A stretch of 64,000 nucleotides of DNA. Origin: Dendrobium chrysotoxum. Lineage: Eukaryota; Streptophyta; Magnoliopsida; Asparagales; Orchidaceae. The notes below the pieces were generated by a model. It saw nothing but the letters and a program-made list of their open reading frames with translations, searched no databases and was not told the DNA's origin. Positions 21,977 to 35,332 of this stretch are shown here, piece by piece. The position numbers were made by a program, and so were the translations under genes. Positions within the stretch are counted from its first letter, which is position 1; each line of letters opens with the position of its first letter. Location of the stretch: assembly GCA_019925795.1 (NCBI GenBank), contig CM034315.1:23231867-23295866 (forward strand). The letters run 5' to 3'.

Positions 21977-23385
21977 AACTTAAGAACCCTTCCTGAAAAG
22001 GAAAAGGGTAAAGCTAAGCAAATTATAATAAGGGCTGATAATGCAAAACGAAAAATATCCTGGGCAAATCTAGCTTCTGAATCATCAGATCAGAAGCAAG
22101 CTGATGTAAATTAATGTTCTTTTTGTGTGTTTATGTTTTTTGTTTTTTTGTTAGTATTGTTTATTGGTTGTGTTTTCTGTGTTTTCTTATTTTTGTTTTT
22201 CCTTTTAAAATTCTTTATGTTGCTTTTTATTGTTTCTCTGATCAAGCACACACATAACACCTCTTGTTTTAAAAATCATTTTTTTAAGATCTTGTTTTCT
22301 AAAAAATGAAAAATTTACCTCCTGTATTTTCTAAATGCTATGTTAGTTGTGGTTGATTTCTCTAAAATCAAGTAAAGGAAGGAAACTCATGATTTTGTCT
22401 CTCTATCTCATTTCTTTGAATAAGGCTATCTTACTTTTGATTCAAAATCTATTTCAGATTATAAATTAGTTTTTGAAATTAAAACTTTTTTCATCTCCTA
22501 ATATTTTATCTATCTCGTAGGAATCTTTTGCAAATTATTGAACCAACTTCAAGATTATCTTATTCAGGTTGTTCGTCTTTATCATAAGAAAAAGGTTTGT
22601 TGATTTTAAAGATTTAGAAAGGAGGCAATTTATAAAAATTAAAAGATGTACAGTGCGCCAAACAAATTGAAAAGAGGCACAAAATGAGCCCAAAGCTGAA
22701 AAGATGCAAAATTGCCAAATTGAATACACAAGTGTATCAAAAATCAAAAGATGTGCAAAGCGCCAAATAAATTGAAAAAGAGGCACAAAATTAGCCCATA
22801 AAAGCTGCTTCCATTCTTGTAAATCTCTAAAGTTTAGAAAACTCTTATGACTTTTTGATAGATTCGTTACTTGAGTTTGAAAATCAAAATTTTTTGATTC
22901 ATTACTTTGCATTAATCTTCTATTAGATGTATTTCATGAAAGGAGTTTTGAAAGATTTTTATTTCCTTATCTAATTTGTTCCTTGATTTAGATATTGGCT
23001 TAAAAAGTTTTTTCGCCTTTTTAAAACCTGAGTTTGGATTTATATTTTCTGATTCTCTAACCTTTCTGGGTTCAAAGAAGTCAATTCATGTCTTACTAAG
23101 TTTTGGAGAACCTCAAGAGGTGACTTTTCAAATTGTTGCTCCCCCTCTTTTTGATAATGTCAAAGGGGGAGAACGTACTGTTCTATTTGTTGTATTTGTG
23201 AAGTTTATTTGTATTGTAATTATACTGTTTTATTTGTGACATTTATTGTGTAGTTTTTTTTAATAACAAAAAAAATTCAGAAAATGTGTTTCTCCTTATT
23301 TTTAAAAGTCTATTCTTAGTGAGGGGGAGATTAGGAGAAAATACTGTTATTTACAAATCCAACCAGAAATATTTGCCATCATCAG
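21977..23385 (+). other. Non-coding 3' interior of the copia-type element
   Basis: Pol should stand here but no integrase, reverse transcriptase or RNase H motif is present on either strand. T-rich sequence (22120-22310) and several purine-rich words occur. The word aaagggggaga appears at 23162-23172 and again as the polypurine tract, and gagggggaga at 23321-23330. The wording ccccctctttttgataatgtcaaa before 23162 is common before the 3' LTR of related copia elements. Confidence 0.6.
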
Positions 23386-23397
23386 AAAGGGGGAGAT
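23386..23397 (+). other. Polypurine tract of the copia-type element
   Basis: aaagggggagat abuts the TG that opens the 3' LTR. It is the plus-strand primer site for DNA synthesis. Confidence 0.85.
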
Positions 23398-24790
23398 TGT
23401 TGCAACTCGGGCTCACGAGTTCTTATTTTGATGATAAGAAATATTATGGTTCATCTCCTAGTATTTGAAATATATATTTGTTTGTGTGAACTAACATTTC
23501 AGGAACAGCATGCATCAATCCAAGAAATATTCAAGACTCAAGAATGAGTAGAATATGCTTTATTGTATTTCTCATTAATGTACTTTTTGATTTCTTGAGT
23601 CAAGTCCTGTAAGGGTGTATGCTTATTTGTGACTGTGTACACATACTCAGGGGGAGTGAGATCCTGTCAAAACCAGAAGTTTAACTTTTGAATAAATCGT
23701 CCTGGACGATCCAATATGATCTCAAAATCCTAGCCGCCATGATAATTTAGGCAAGGATTTAAGAGTCAAAATTTGTTCTAATCATCCTGGACGATATGTA
23801 TATCGTACTGGATGATTTGTGCAAAATTTGTACTGATCGTCCTGGACTATCCCAGGATAGTACGGGACTATCAGGTCAAATTCTGCACATTGTCCAGGAC
23901 GATCCTGCGATCGTCCGGGATGATGTTTGGCGGCAGAATTGAGTTTTTAGGGTTTTCTGAAGCCATCTTTTGGAGCACATCATCCTGGACGATCTTGCGA
24001 TCATCCTGGACGATCTTTGCCGCCAGAATTGAGTTTTTAGGGTTTTCTGAAGCCGTCTTTTGGAGCACATCGTCCTGGACGATCCGGCAATCGTCCTGGA
24101 TGATCTTTACCACCAGAACTAATTTGGAAGGGTTTTTGGAGCTCTTTATTTAAGCTTTCTCAAGGCACTTGATAGGTGTCTTTGGCAGCTATTGAGGCTT
24201 CGTTCTTTTGAAGAAAACTTGAAGAGAGCGCTTGAAAGGGAGAGAGGAAAGGGTGGAGTTTGAAAGGGAGAAGAGCCTGGGAAGAGGGATTCTCGAGGGA
24301 GTGTGAGGGGGTTCACACGGTTGCTCCGGCAAACTTGCACCTAAGTACCATCGGATTCAAGGGTCGTCTCGAGGGAGGTTTTGGGAAGAAGAATATCTCT
24401 TTGGTGTCAGAGGACCCGGCTACTCCGCCGCACCGAGAAAGGTGAAAGTGATTTTGTAAGGGCTTCTCCGCCTAGCTGTGGGGGCTGAAGGAGAGACACT
24501 ATTTGTTTTAGTGCAATACTTGGAGGGTTCCTTCGAGGAGTGGACGTAGGTCAGGTTGGACCGAACCACTATAAATCCGGTGTGTTCTTTGTTATTATTT
24601 TCCGCACTTTATTTTATTGCGATTATCTTCTTGGGTGATATCTGTGATTGATCTTTTTATCGTTATTTTAATTTGTTTCTGCTACATGTTATAAAAATAT
24701 TTTTGTTTCGTTTTAAATATCCAATTCACCCCCCTCTTGATTAGCCTCGGGACTAGTTCATCAGGGCTTAACATCCCTATCAAACTTTTA
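23398..24790 (+). repeat. 3' LTR of the copia-type element
   Basis: Matches 19630-21025 throughout, including the palindrome array (23690-24110) and the GC-rich part. Its final bases are caaactttta and are followed by the second gtggc. Confidence 0.9.
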
Positions 24791-24795
24791 GTGGC

Positions 24796-25879
24796 AAGAC
24801 AATAATATGACATCTTTAACCACATACCATCTAAGGATTTCATGTTAAAAGGCATATTTTTTACCATCTTTCAATCATTAAAGCATTGAAGACCATTAAT
24901 AGCCATTATTAACCAATTTACTACACCCACAACCACCCCCTCCCCCTAATTTTTAAATTTATCAAAATTTATAAATTCATAATTTCTTATCCATAAATAA
25001 ACCATATCCTCATTCTTGACAATTGTATTATGCAAACTTTCTCATATTTTTGGCTAAGTTAAGAAAAGGAAGGTTCCCCAAGAGGAGAGAAGCTTCAAGG
25101 TATCATTTTTCACTAGATTTCATTTTTCCTTATGCTTCTATTTATACTAATATTTTCTAATGGGATCCACTCTAACATTTTCTTTTTTTGTCATCTCCCT
25201 CTTCTGACATCTTAGATATATGACCACACAAAAAACTATTGAAATCAATGATGTAGTGAATCATCATTTTCCCCAAGATTACCAAATACATCTAACTACT
25301 CAAGCATAAACCATGCTTTTATAAACCTATCTCGCTATATTTATCACATCATTAACCTTGCTTATAACATGCTCCCATTTTTTCCTAGATTTGGACTATA
25401 AATTTGCTCCAATGTTCCTCTCTTTTTGCTTTGATTTTATTCAAATGTTTTACAATAACATGGCCATTGAAGAGAACTATCCATGTTGAAATCCATACCA
25501 ACTTTTAATCCATATTGATGGCTTTGGACAATTAATTCTCTTTTCCAAAAAGCCAATGATGATGGCATGCTGAATCATACCCTCCTTTAGTGACATATAT
25601 TATGATGACCTACAAAGTCTTTGAACCATAAGGCATGCTTTTCTCCATCATGCATCAAATTATGTAGCTTCGATACCATGCCTCTCAAAGGTTACATAGC
25701 CTAGACCTAAGCTACATGATTTTATTCATTATCTCCTATGAGTATCCTAACCTAGACCTTTGTTATATATAATTGAACACTACACTTGTGCCTTTTATCC
25801 TAAAAATTTTTTGGTGACTCTCTCACCATGAAGAGACAATTCATCCTATTGCATCCGCTTTTTATATCAAAGGTATTAC
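24796..25879. other. AT-rich stretch, possibly a gypsy LTR
   Basis: No coding region recognised. Its right end ggtattaca is followed by a gypsy-like primer site (next entry), so at least the right part may be an LTR read on the plus strand. No second LTR or left end was identified. Confidence 0.35.
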
Positions 25880-25880
25880 A

Positions 25881-25900
25881 TTTGGGAGGCCATTGTCGAA
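25881..25900 (+). other. Possible gypsy primer binding site
   Basis: tttgggaggccattgtcgaa resembles TTTGGCGCCATTGTCGGGGA, used by many plant gypsy elements. It directly follows a CA dinucleotide that could end an LTR. No gag is recognisable downstream, so the call is tentative. Confidence 0.4.
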
Positions 25901-27079
<1,179 letters not shown>

Positions 27080-28250
27080 GATAGGCTCTCACATTTACTC
27101 TATGTAAATGAATTCTCTTTTTTGACGAAGCTTCTATTCGGCATCAAATCATATTAATAGAAAATTTCTTGATTATTGTGTTTGGATGGGACAAAAAATT
27201 AACAGGCATAACTTTATTAGTTTATTCAGAAAATCCAATATAACCTAGAAGAAATGGACGATTGCCAAATACTTAGTCTTTCAAAAAGTATAGGAGTTTA
27301 AGTATCTTAGAATTTAGGTTATTTTGAGAAAACTCACAATAACTTACTTCTCTTATCTTTTATGTAAAGCAACTAAAATGGTCAGTATATGTGGATGATG
27401 ACATCTCCCTTTGGCAGAAAGGTCATGCTCATAATTCATATTTGTAAACTATTCTAATTGATCTCATCACCCATGTTAATGTTCCTAAAGTTGTGCTACT
27501 CCAAATTGAGATGATTCGTCAGCAAGATTTGACTCATAAAGGTAGCATTATATATTGGGCTAACCTTTGTCTTCCTCTTAGGCTTAGAGCTTTGGGGTTA
27601 CACTCGTCAATGAGTTGGCATGGTTTGCTCTAGGCCAAAATCCCATGGGAGTATACTAACATGACAATGTCTCACAACAATTGACTCTTGAATGCTAAGT
27701 ATGGTAAGGATATCTGGTCTAATGTTAGAAAGAGGAGCCAGTAGCCTATATGGACCATTCCATTTAAAGGAGCACGTGTATTGCAATTAATGTCACACTG
27801 GAAGATTACTGATGGGACCAAGATAGGCACTTTTTATCAAACTTCAACATTTGAACTTCCCCTACTAAAGTGGCATACTTTCATGAGAATTCAACTCCAA
27901 GAGGACTTAGTGGTGGCAATTTTTTTAACCAACTTATGTGAATGGCATATTTTAGCCATTCAAAGTTCTTTTGGTTTACCTCTCATCCATAAGATCCTCA
28001 ACACCCAATTACACAAGTCGTTGCCGTATGATTATATTGAACTTATTCAATCAAAACTTGGTAAGAAAAAAATAGACATTGACTTTGACAAGAACTTCCT
28101 CTATAGTGCTAACAACATCAAGTGGCTCAAAACCCTGAAAAGGGACTATTTTGGTGGAGATTGCAGCATGATGCCCTTCCATCCAGTTAATGCTAAATAT
28201 TCATAGTCTTAGTAACATCTCTTCATGCCCATGGGGCTACCAGGAAAATG
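27080..28250 (+). pseudogene. L1-type reverse transcriptase end and post-RT region
   Basis: The wording LSHLLYVNEF at about 27087 stands where the polymerase active site (SHLLYADD or similar) is expected, with the aspartates changed. Then come a NITRRNGRLPNT segment, and at 27540-27640 IIYWANLCLPLRLRALGLHS and a SWHGLL block, matching the conserved INW..LC.P...GGLGLR region of L1 proteins. At 27690-27810 follow LLNAKYGKDIWSNV, PIWTIPFKGARVLQ and WKITDGTKI (family WRIGDG..I.IW). The open 141-codon stretch 27781-28206 contains the last block and LPLLKWHTFM. Stops at several places disable it. Confidence 0.75.
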
Positions 28251-28534
28251 AAAACAACTATCACATTACCATGACCTTTAGCAATGTGACTGAAGTTTTA
28301 AAGGTCTTTGAAACCTAGGGCATCCAATTACCTCTGTTCACAGATTTTGCATCTCTTATGATTCATCTTAAGCATTTTGTTAAGTCAAATCTAACAATGA
28401 TAAAGTACATGGATCATCATTTGGGACACATAATTCTTGAAGCAATTATGTTGGTTACATTAACATATTCTCATTCTACCTCTTACAAAACACTAGAGTA
28501 CTACTCAACCTGACCCACTATCTTCCTCTTGATA

Positions 28535-28990
28535 TTGGGGCCCCCCTCTGGAGTGGATTGAAATTAATGTTGATGGCACTTTAATTCCTTCTCATTATGC
28601 ATGTATTTTCATGGTTATTCTCAATGATAAAAGTGAGTTGACCTTAGAGGAAGGTAATCATTATGAGCACTAGGATAGTACTACGGCAAATATTCAAGCT
28701 ATTATTTCTATATATGACCTTATAGATCTTTGGATGTATGTGGTGATATCATTAATGTTATAAAAAAAAGCATTAGTAATCCATGCATGATATCACTCTA
28801 CGACAAAATCTAGAATGTTGAGCATGGTGCTGATCTTGCCTTTTCTAATTACATTTCAGCAAGTGATTTTTCACTAGGTTCATAGACACTATAATAAAGC
28901 TACTAATTATTATGCAATGCTTGCTTTAGATAGTTCTTTTGTTTGGAAGGGAAATGATGACATGTCTCTTTCCCTATTTTCTTCTTCTTT
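28535..28990 (+). pseudogene. RNase H-like domain of the L1-type LINE
   Basis: At 28541-28590 the plus strand reads PPLEWIEINVDGTLIPSHYA, the opening of plant LINE RNase H domains (P...W.KINVDGA), whose Asp in NVDG is the first catalytic residue. An LTLEEGNHYEH block and TANIQAIISIYDLIDLW follow. The usual AE.A catalytic Glu is replaced at TANIQAI, and the third acidic block is not recognisable. A SSFVWKGNDD segment near 28935-28965 closes the domain. Stops interrupt it, so it is a relic. The domain would have degraded RNA in RNA-DNA hybrids. Confidence 0.7.
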
Positions 28991-29099
28991 GATAATTTAG
29001 GAGGGCAATAAGCTAGCCTAGGCATACTCAGTTGTGAATGTTGATTTCTTTTAAGATAAATGTGAAATCGTACTGCCAATATTATAGATTATTAAGTCA

Positions 29100-31732
29100 C
29101 ATATCATAATCCTTTGAATTCAAAAAATAATAAAAAAATTGGGTAATTTTGAACATTAGTGGATACATAAAATATTGAAAAGTATTATAAATATTTATAA
29201 TGATTAATTTGAAACTTTATGGCTTCATCATATATATCCTATTAAAAATTTGACCTAATGCTATTGCTTAAATGAAGCCTTAGAGCTCCTTTCTCAAAAT
29301 CAACCACCAATCCCTATTCCCTTTCAAAAACCTTTGTAATATTTATATTTGGTGGAAAAAAAGTATTTGCTTGCTTTGCTTAACGAAAGTGCTTCAATTA
29401 TTTTTTTTTTCATGAGATTAGTTTCTTCAAGAAAAAGTGAATCAATGTATAAGAATGTATTGATGTATGTTTTATTTATTTTCACTTAGTTTACTTGTAT
29501 TTTGTTAAGTACTTTAGAGGAGAACACCTAGAGGGAATGCCTTTGTTGCGAATAAGGTGAAAAGAAAGTTTCGCCTAGAGAAGGTTGATGTAAAGGCTTA
29601 TTCGCCTATTAAATGAGTAATGATTTTTTAGTGCAAGTTATGTAGAAAATTCTAAGTCTGTTGAGCATCTAGACGTGGACTAAGTTTGCATTCAAAACAT
29701 TTAAAAATTGCAAGTATTTTAATTATTGATTATCTCTTATTATTTTTCTTAATTTTTTTAGCTATTTACAAATCATTTATTTTCATAATGTTTGCTTCGT
29801 AAGAAACTCATATATTTTTAAATGCCCAATCCCCCTCTCTTCTTGGACACACTAAACCTACAACATTCCCAAGAGTTAAAAAAGATGTGATACTTAAAAA
29901 TGTTAGAGAAATTAGACAAGACATAACATTCTTACATGTATTGATGTGATCATCTCGATTAGTTGTCTCATTAGTGGATTCAAGGGACCTGATTTTAAAC
30001 TTTTTAGATGAGATTTCCCTTTCATTTCTTAAGGGAAGGGAAATTGGTAAGAGATGGATGAAATAAAGGTAGGATATAGCCATGTCATTGATGTGATTCC
30101 CTTTCCTTGAGATAGAGGAAAGGAATCAGCTACATTTGAGCACTAGATGGGATGGTCGATGTTGCTTTAAAGGTCATTTGAAGTTTCATCTCTCATTGTC
30201 TTCATTCCATCATAAAGTACCATTAGCTTCTCATATACAATATTGAATATTAATAAATAAAATTGGGCTTATCTAAGATGGAAAGAATAGAGTTCCATCA
30301 ATATTTGAAATGAAGACAAAAGGAATTACCTATGATTAAAGCTACTCAATCAAAAATCATAGGTAGAAAAATTAGGTGTACGTAAGTGAAAGATGACAGT
30401 GAATAACATATACATTTAGAGTAGTTCAAAAACTGATAGCAAGAGCTTTTATTAATGTCACTTTGGAGTTAAAATGGCTACTATTTTTATAGGGAAGATT
30501 GTAGGCACATTAAGAAGAAATTTAAGATCAGAGGCTTGAGCAATAATTTCTTTTCGTTAACTTTAAGTCCTAGTGAGTCTCTAAACAGATTTAAAAAGGC
30601 TCTCTATTGAGCTTTTATAAGCAATGCATTATCATTTCAGACTCCTAATATAGTGGTAGCTTTGGTCCAAGAACCCCCATTAATGTCATTTCCATAAAAA
30701 AAAAAATACATGATTTGCAAAGGCCCTTCGATTAGGGAGAATATTGCTTGATAAAAGAACCCTAATATGACAATGTTTATGCATTAAATTTTTCCTTAAA
30801 CAAGACATTACATACTTCTTGTTATGTTACTTCCTAAGAGGAGTGTTTAAGTTGAGATAAAAGACTTCTCAAGACTTAAGATAAATTATCCAGAGATTTA
30901 AGAAGGGTTTTCGAGAATAATTTTTTGAGTCCAAGAATGATTCCTGAGAGTAAAAAAGAATTCTCAAGGACTCAAATCACTAGTTATGATAATATTGATG
31001 TTATGTCATATATAGGACTAAGATGCATCCATTCAAAGGTGAGAAAATCAAAGAATACAACATAGTGTAACTATCACTCAAATATAACTAATCATTTTAG
31101 TAGTCATAAGTTGCAAATTGAGAACTAAAATATAAAACATTATGAACAAAGCATCTTTGCAAGTTTCCATATCCATTAGCGCTTAAATGGACAAAATTGA
31201 ATAGTGATAGGAGTGCTTAAAATTTATAAAAATATATAGTAATGTAATTAACAAAAAATGCGAATGTGAAATATAATTCTAGCTCAAAGGATATGCATTG
31301 TGATTCTCAATGTAGAGGTCAAAAGTGCTTAGATCTATAATTAGCCTCGTTATGAATTATCTATAACTAATCAAATATTATTTATCCATATTATGTTGAT
31401 AAATTCAAAATTATTTGATCTTTTATATAGAAAAATAAGAATATAAATAAATCTTTTATATATAAAATTATGGTTGAAAGATTAAAACAACAAGTTTTGA
31501 CTTCGAAATATCATGGAATTAGAAGATATTATATATGCTAAATCATGATTTTTTTAGGACATTTAGGCCAATTAAAGAAAACTTACACATCACATACATA
31601 AGCTTCAAATCCAAGACCTCTTAGTTGATAGTCAAATCTCCGAACCAACAGATCAAGATAAGCTGCATTTAAATCATGAATTTAATAAATATACTTCAAT
31701 AAGCTATGTTGTATGATACAAATATTAAGTAT
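29100..31732. other. No clear feature; possible LTR end near 29870
   Basis: No protein family is recognised. The stretch 29480-29870 has wording common in copia LTRs (a taagaaactc block, then ccaatccccctctcttcttgg, then caaca), so it could be a decayed LTR, but no primer site or partner was found. The open frame 29808-30083 (minus) shows no recognisable motif. Confidence 0.3.
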
Positions 31733-31737
31733 AAAAT

Positions 31738-32910
31738 TGTTCCGAGCTAGAATATTCACGATGGTAAAATAGGAAAAACTATGCCGCTTAGCATTACATG
31801 AGTATCCATCTCACACATAGAAAGAGTAGAAACACCAGAATTTTCTACGTGAAAATCCTAAAGGAAAAAACCACGGGGCCACACCTAGTCAAAATTGATC
31901 TACTAATATTTAAATAAATTACAAATAATTGACTTGTCCTCAAATTTGAAGGCGATCAGATTACAATAATCAACCAATAGGCTTACATCTAGCGACGAAT
32001 AGGAATCAGATGAATATCCGAAAATAGTCGGTGATCAGATATAAATCTGACATCAGTTGGTAGCTGAGTTGAAGTCCTGTGGAAATCGATGGCCGGAAAG
32101 AAATCCAACGTCAGTTTGCAGCCGAGTTGAAGTCCTGCGGCAGTCGATGACCATGCAAAAATCCATCATTAGTTGGTGGCCGAGAAGAAGTCCGGCGACA
32201 GTTGGTGGTCGGGCAGTTATCCGACGTTAGTTTGCGGCCAAGCTGAATTCCAAGGCAGTCGGTGACTGAGCAGAAATTCAGCCTCAGTTGGTGGGCTGGC
32301 AGAAGTCTGGCGATAGTCCGACAACAGGCGGTGGTTCGACAGTGATTGAGGAGTCTAGTGGCATGTGAACTCTAGTTTCTCTCTCTTTCTTCTCTTCCTT
32401 GCTTGAGTTCCCTTTAATGAAGAATGAGGGGCCTATTTATAGTTTTTTTTTAGTGCCTTGGCCAGTAAATAGGAGGGAGATTAAGGGTTTGTTGGGAGTG
32501 GTTTGAATTGACCACTGATATAGTTCTTCTTGATTTTGGACCATTTTTTGGGCATTTGAATGTCTTAATGATATCAAAATTCAACAATCTTGTGCTCATT
32601 GGATTTTTCTCGTCGAGCTGCTCAATTCGATTATAAGCATGCCACGTTTGGAGATCGTTTGGTCATCCAATTTATGGTTTGAACCTTCCAAAGATGCTTT
32701 GAGTCTTCGAATTGGACCTATTTGGGCTCGAATTGAGTCGAATTTGGTGTCGTTGGGTTCTTTTTTTTTTGAGACATTCAGTTTGCTATAAGTTTGCTGA
32801 AATCAGAGTTCAGATGGTCCCAGATTTAATTTTGAAAGTTCCCCGATTATGCCTTGAGATTTGTGCTCGAGATTCGTGCCCGATTGAGATAATTTTTTGA
32901 TGATATATCA
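31738..32910 (-). mobile_element. Solo LTR with 5-bp target duplication
   Basis: Read on the minus strand it starts TGATATATCATC at 32910 and ends CTCGGAACA at 31738. The 5-bp direct repeat aaaat flanks it (31733-31737 and 32911-32915). It aligns in order with the LTRs at 33663 and 38966: the opening block, the ccaacgacaccaaattcgac block, a tataaatag promoter word, the gccggacttct repeats and the gaatattct end. It is shorter (1173 bp) and more diverged, so it belongs to a sister subfamily. A lone LTR with target duplication is the known product of recombination between two LTRs of one element. Confidence 0.85.
32433..32441 (-). promoter_or_regulatory. TATA-like element in the solo LTR
   Basis: The minus strand reads tataaatag followed by gcccctcatt. 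The same phrase in the same relative place occurs in both LTRs of the neighbouring element, which argues for a conserved promoter. Confidence 0.6.
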
Positions 32911-32915
32911 AAAAT

Positions 32916-33657
32916 AATTCTTAAAAGATTGGTTAGAGCATGATGAATATAGGAACATTGAAATTAATTTGTAATATAACATGAAACGATTATGGCACAA
33001 TTATGTTTGAGGCATAATTAGGGTTAAACTGTTGAGGGTAAAATAGTAAAAATACTTGTGTGATTTAGGTATGCATAAAGAACGTACGATAACGTAGCAA
33101 AGCAATCTGTAACTAAATCAAGATGGATTCACCTGAGTGATACAACTAAATGAAGATGGATATGTAATGGAAAGGCACCTGAGTGATAATGCAAAGACAC
33201 GTAAGACAAGAAAAAACTCGACTTGACTCGAACCACTCATATGGCTCAATTATCTCATAATTCCGCCTGGACAGTTTGAATCGACGCCCAAGTAATAAGT
33301 CCAAATGAACATCTGACGAACAGCTCTGAATGAACGCCCAATGAATATGCTTCAGTGGACATCTGAGAGTCATGATTGTTAAAATCGGATGGGACATTGA
33401 ATTAAAGGGAGAGATTTAAGGTACAATAATTTGATTTGAATTAAATCAAAATAATTAATAAATATTAAAATTATTTAAATATTATCTACATAAAATAATA
33501 GTGATATACTTGTAAAAAAATATAAATTTAACTAAAAATTAAAAAAACATAAAAAATAATAATTTCTATAATTTTTAATTTTTATTCACATTTAATATAA
33601 ATTTAATTCAAATTTAAATTTATTAATTTAATATAAATTATTATTAATTTATATTAT
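32916..33657. other. Spacer between solo LTR and LARD element, no gene
   Basis: About 740 bp without coding homology. 33420-33660 is very AT-rich. A weak direct repetition of tgaacatctgacgaac/tgaacgcccaatgaat wording occurs at 33300-33350. Confidence 0.4.
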
Positions 33658-34121
33658 ATACTTGATATATCATCAAAAAATTATCTTGATCAGGCACGAA
33701 TCTCAAAGCAAAATCAAGTTGGAAACTTAAAAATTAAATCGGAGACCATCTAAACTTCGATTTCAGCAAAGATACAGTCGAACTAAACGTCTCAAAAATA
33801 CGAACCCAACGACACCAAATTCGACCCAATCCGAGCCCAAATGGGTTCAAATCAAAGACACAAAGCGCCTTTGGAAGGTTCAAATCATAATTTGGATTAC
33901 TAAACGGTTTCCAAACATGAAATGCTTATAGTCGAATCGAGCGGCTCGATGAGATAAATCCAACGAGCCCAAGATCTTCCAATTCTGATATCATTAAGAC
34001 ATTCAAATGCCTAATAAACAGTCCACAATCAAGGGATTCAACATCGGTCATTCATTTAAACACTCCAAATTTACTCTTGATCTTCCTCCTATTTACTGGT
34101 CATGCCATTCTCAGAAAAATA

Positions 34122-34130
34122 TATAAATAA
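34122..34130 (+). promoter_or_regulatory. TATA-like element in the 5' LTR
   Basis: tataaataa is followed by acccctcattt. The 3' LTR has tataaatag at 39424-39432 with the same downstream words, and the solo LTR has the same arrangement. Transcription would start shortly after, leaving the gccggacttct repeats inside the transcript. Confidence 0.65.
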
Positions 34131-34199
34131 ACCCCTCATTTCTCATGAAAGGGGGGTCGAAGCAAGGGGGAGCTAAAGCAAGAAGAGAAGGAACAGTTC

Positions 34200-35010
34200 T
34201 CTTGCACCAGACTCCATCTCGACCACTGCCAGACTTCCGCCCGACCGCCAACTAACACTGGACTTCTGCCCGGCCACAAACTGACGCTGGATTTCTGCCC
34301 GACCACCAACTAACGCTGGATTTCTGCCGAGCCACCGATTGACGCAGGATACCCTTCGTCGGATTTCTACCAGACGATGGACTTCCACCTGTAGCCGGAT
34401 TTCTACCCAACGCCGGACTTCCGCTCGTCGCCGGACTTCAACCCTTTGCCGGACTTCTGCCCATCGCCGAACATTCGCCAGTCGCCAATTTTTTGCCCGT
34501 CGCCGAACTTTTATTGGACTTCTACCCGACACCGAACTTCCGCCCATTTCCGGACTTCTGCCCGTTATCAGACTTCTGCCCGTTGCCGGACTTCTTCCCA
34601 TCGCCAGACTTTCGTTGGACTTCTACCTAAGACCGAACTTCCATCCATCGTCGGACTTCCACCAGGCAATCAACTGACACTGGACTTTTGCTCGGGATGC
34701 CGGACTTTTGCTCGGCCACTAACTTACGCTGGACTTCTGCTCGGCCACCGACTGGCGTCGGACTTTTACTCTACCACCGACTATGGTCCTTTCGACCTTT
34801 GTCGCCAGACAATGGTCTTTCTGACCACTATCGCTTGTCGACTACGGTCCTTCCAAACTCTGTCATAAGATAACAGTCTTTATGACCTCCGTCACCCACC
34901 AACAACGGTCTTTCAGACCTCAGTTGCCTGCCGACTATAGTTCTTTTAACCTCCGTCACTAGACAACAATCTTTCCGACCTTTATCGTCCACCTACTATG
35001 GTCTTTCCGA
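34200..35010. repeat. Short degenerate tandem repeats in the 5' LTR
   Basis: Degenerate units of about 18-40 bp with the core ggacttctgcccg(t/a)c(g/c), recurring some twenty times, grade at 34770-35010 into a second unit with the core ggtctttccgacctccgtc. The same array stands in the 3' LTR at about 39520-40290 with different unit numbers. Confidence 0.8.
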
Positions 35011-35332
35011 CTAAGCAAACATGTCAATACTGATTCTTCTAATTTCCACCATGTAATCCATTCTATTTTATGTATATTTGTTACATCAAGCCAAGGCCTT
35101 CCATCCAATGAAGGGCCTCATTTGTAATCAACTACAAATACTAGTGGATTCATTCAAATTGGGCTAGGCCTCGTGGTTTACCCCTTTGCATGGGTTTTCA
35201 CATAAAAATTTTGGTGTCTCTTATAAATGTTGTACCCTCTCTTTTTATCTGTATGTATGCTAGATCTTCATATAACGCTAAGACATTAAACTTTATACTT
35301 CTCTACTGCTACGAATATTCTAAGATGCAACA

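Larger units (their letters stand above)
19630..24790 (+). mobile_element. Complete copia-type LTR element with gag only (TR-GAG type)
   Basis: A 5161-bp element bounded by the 5-bp target duplication gtggc (19625-19629 and 24791-24795). LTRs are 1396 and 1393 bp, each TGTTGCAACT...AACTTT(C/T)A. A primer site tggtatcagag follows the 5' LTR and a polypurine tract precedes the 3' LTR. The 2.4-kb interior encodes one broken gag and no protease, integrase, reverse transcriptase or RNase H. This is the layout described for plant TR-GAG elements, non-autonomous elements that carry only gag. In a 190-bp LTR segment aligned by eye (20581-20775 with 24351-24544) I count about nine differences, so insertion is fairly recent compared with the other LTR elements here. 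Confidence 0.88.
27080..29060 (+). mobile_element. L1-type LINE, 5'-truncated, with RNase H domain
   Basis: The plus strand carries the end of an L1-type reverse transcriptase, the post-RT region with its zinc-binding (zf-RVT) area, and an RNase H-like domain, in that order. Plant L1 elements with a C-terminal RNase H are known. The endonuclease and most of the polymerase are absent. The 3' end is not sharply defined; an A-rich word aaaaaataataaaaaaa at about 29123-29140 may be the tail. A target duplication was not found. Confidence 0.75.
33663..35332 (+). repeat. 5' LTR of the LARD element
   Basis: It opens with the perfect palindrome TGATATATCA and closes gatgcaaca. The middle (34200-35010) is built from short repeats of the gccggacttctgcccgtc type, which generate Arg/Ser/Thr-rich open frames on the plus strand that I do not regard as genes. 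Confidence 0.9.

Noticed and set aside
22127..23239. Hydrophobic open frames in the copia-type element interior that could suggest an envelope-like gene
   Set aside because: They are short, T-rich by composition, in different frames, and lack any signal or conserved motif.
34173..34873. Several open frames of 60-142 codons, Arg/Ser/Pro-rich, on both strands, and their counterparts at 39398-40318
   Set aside because: They lie in the short-repeat array of an LTR, occur in overlapping registers on both strands and change with array length. They are by-products of the repeat.
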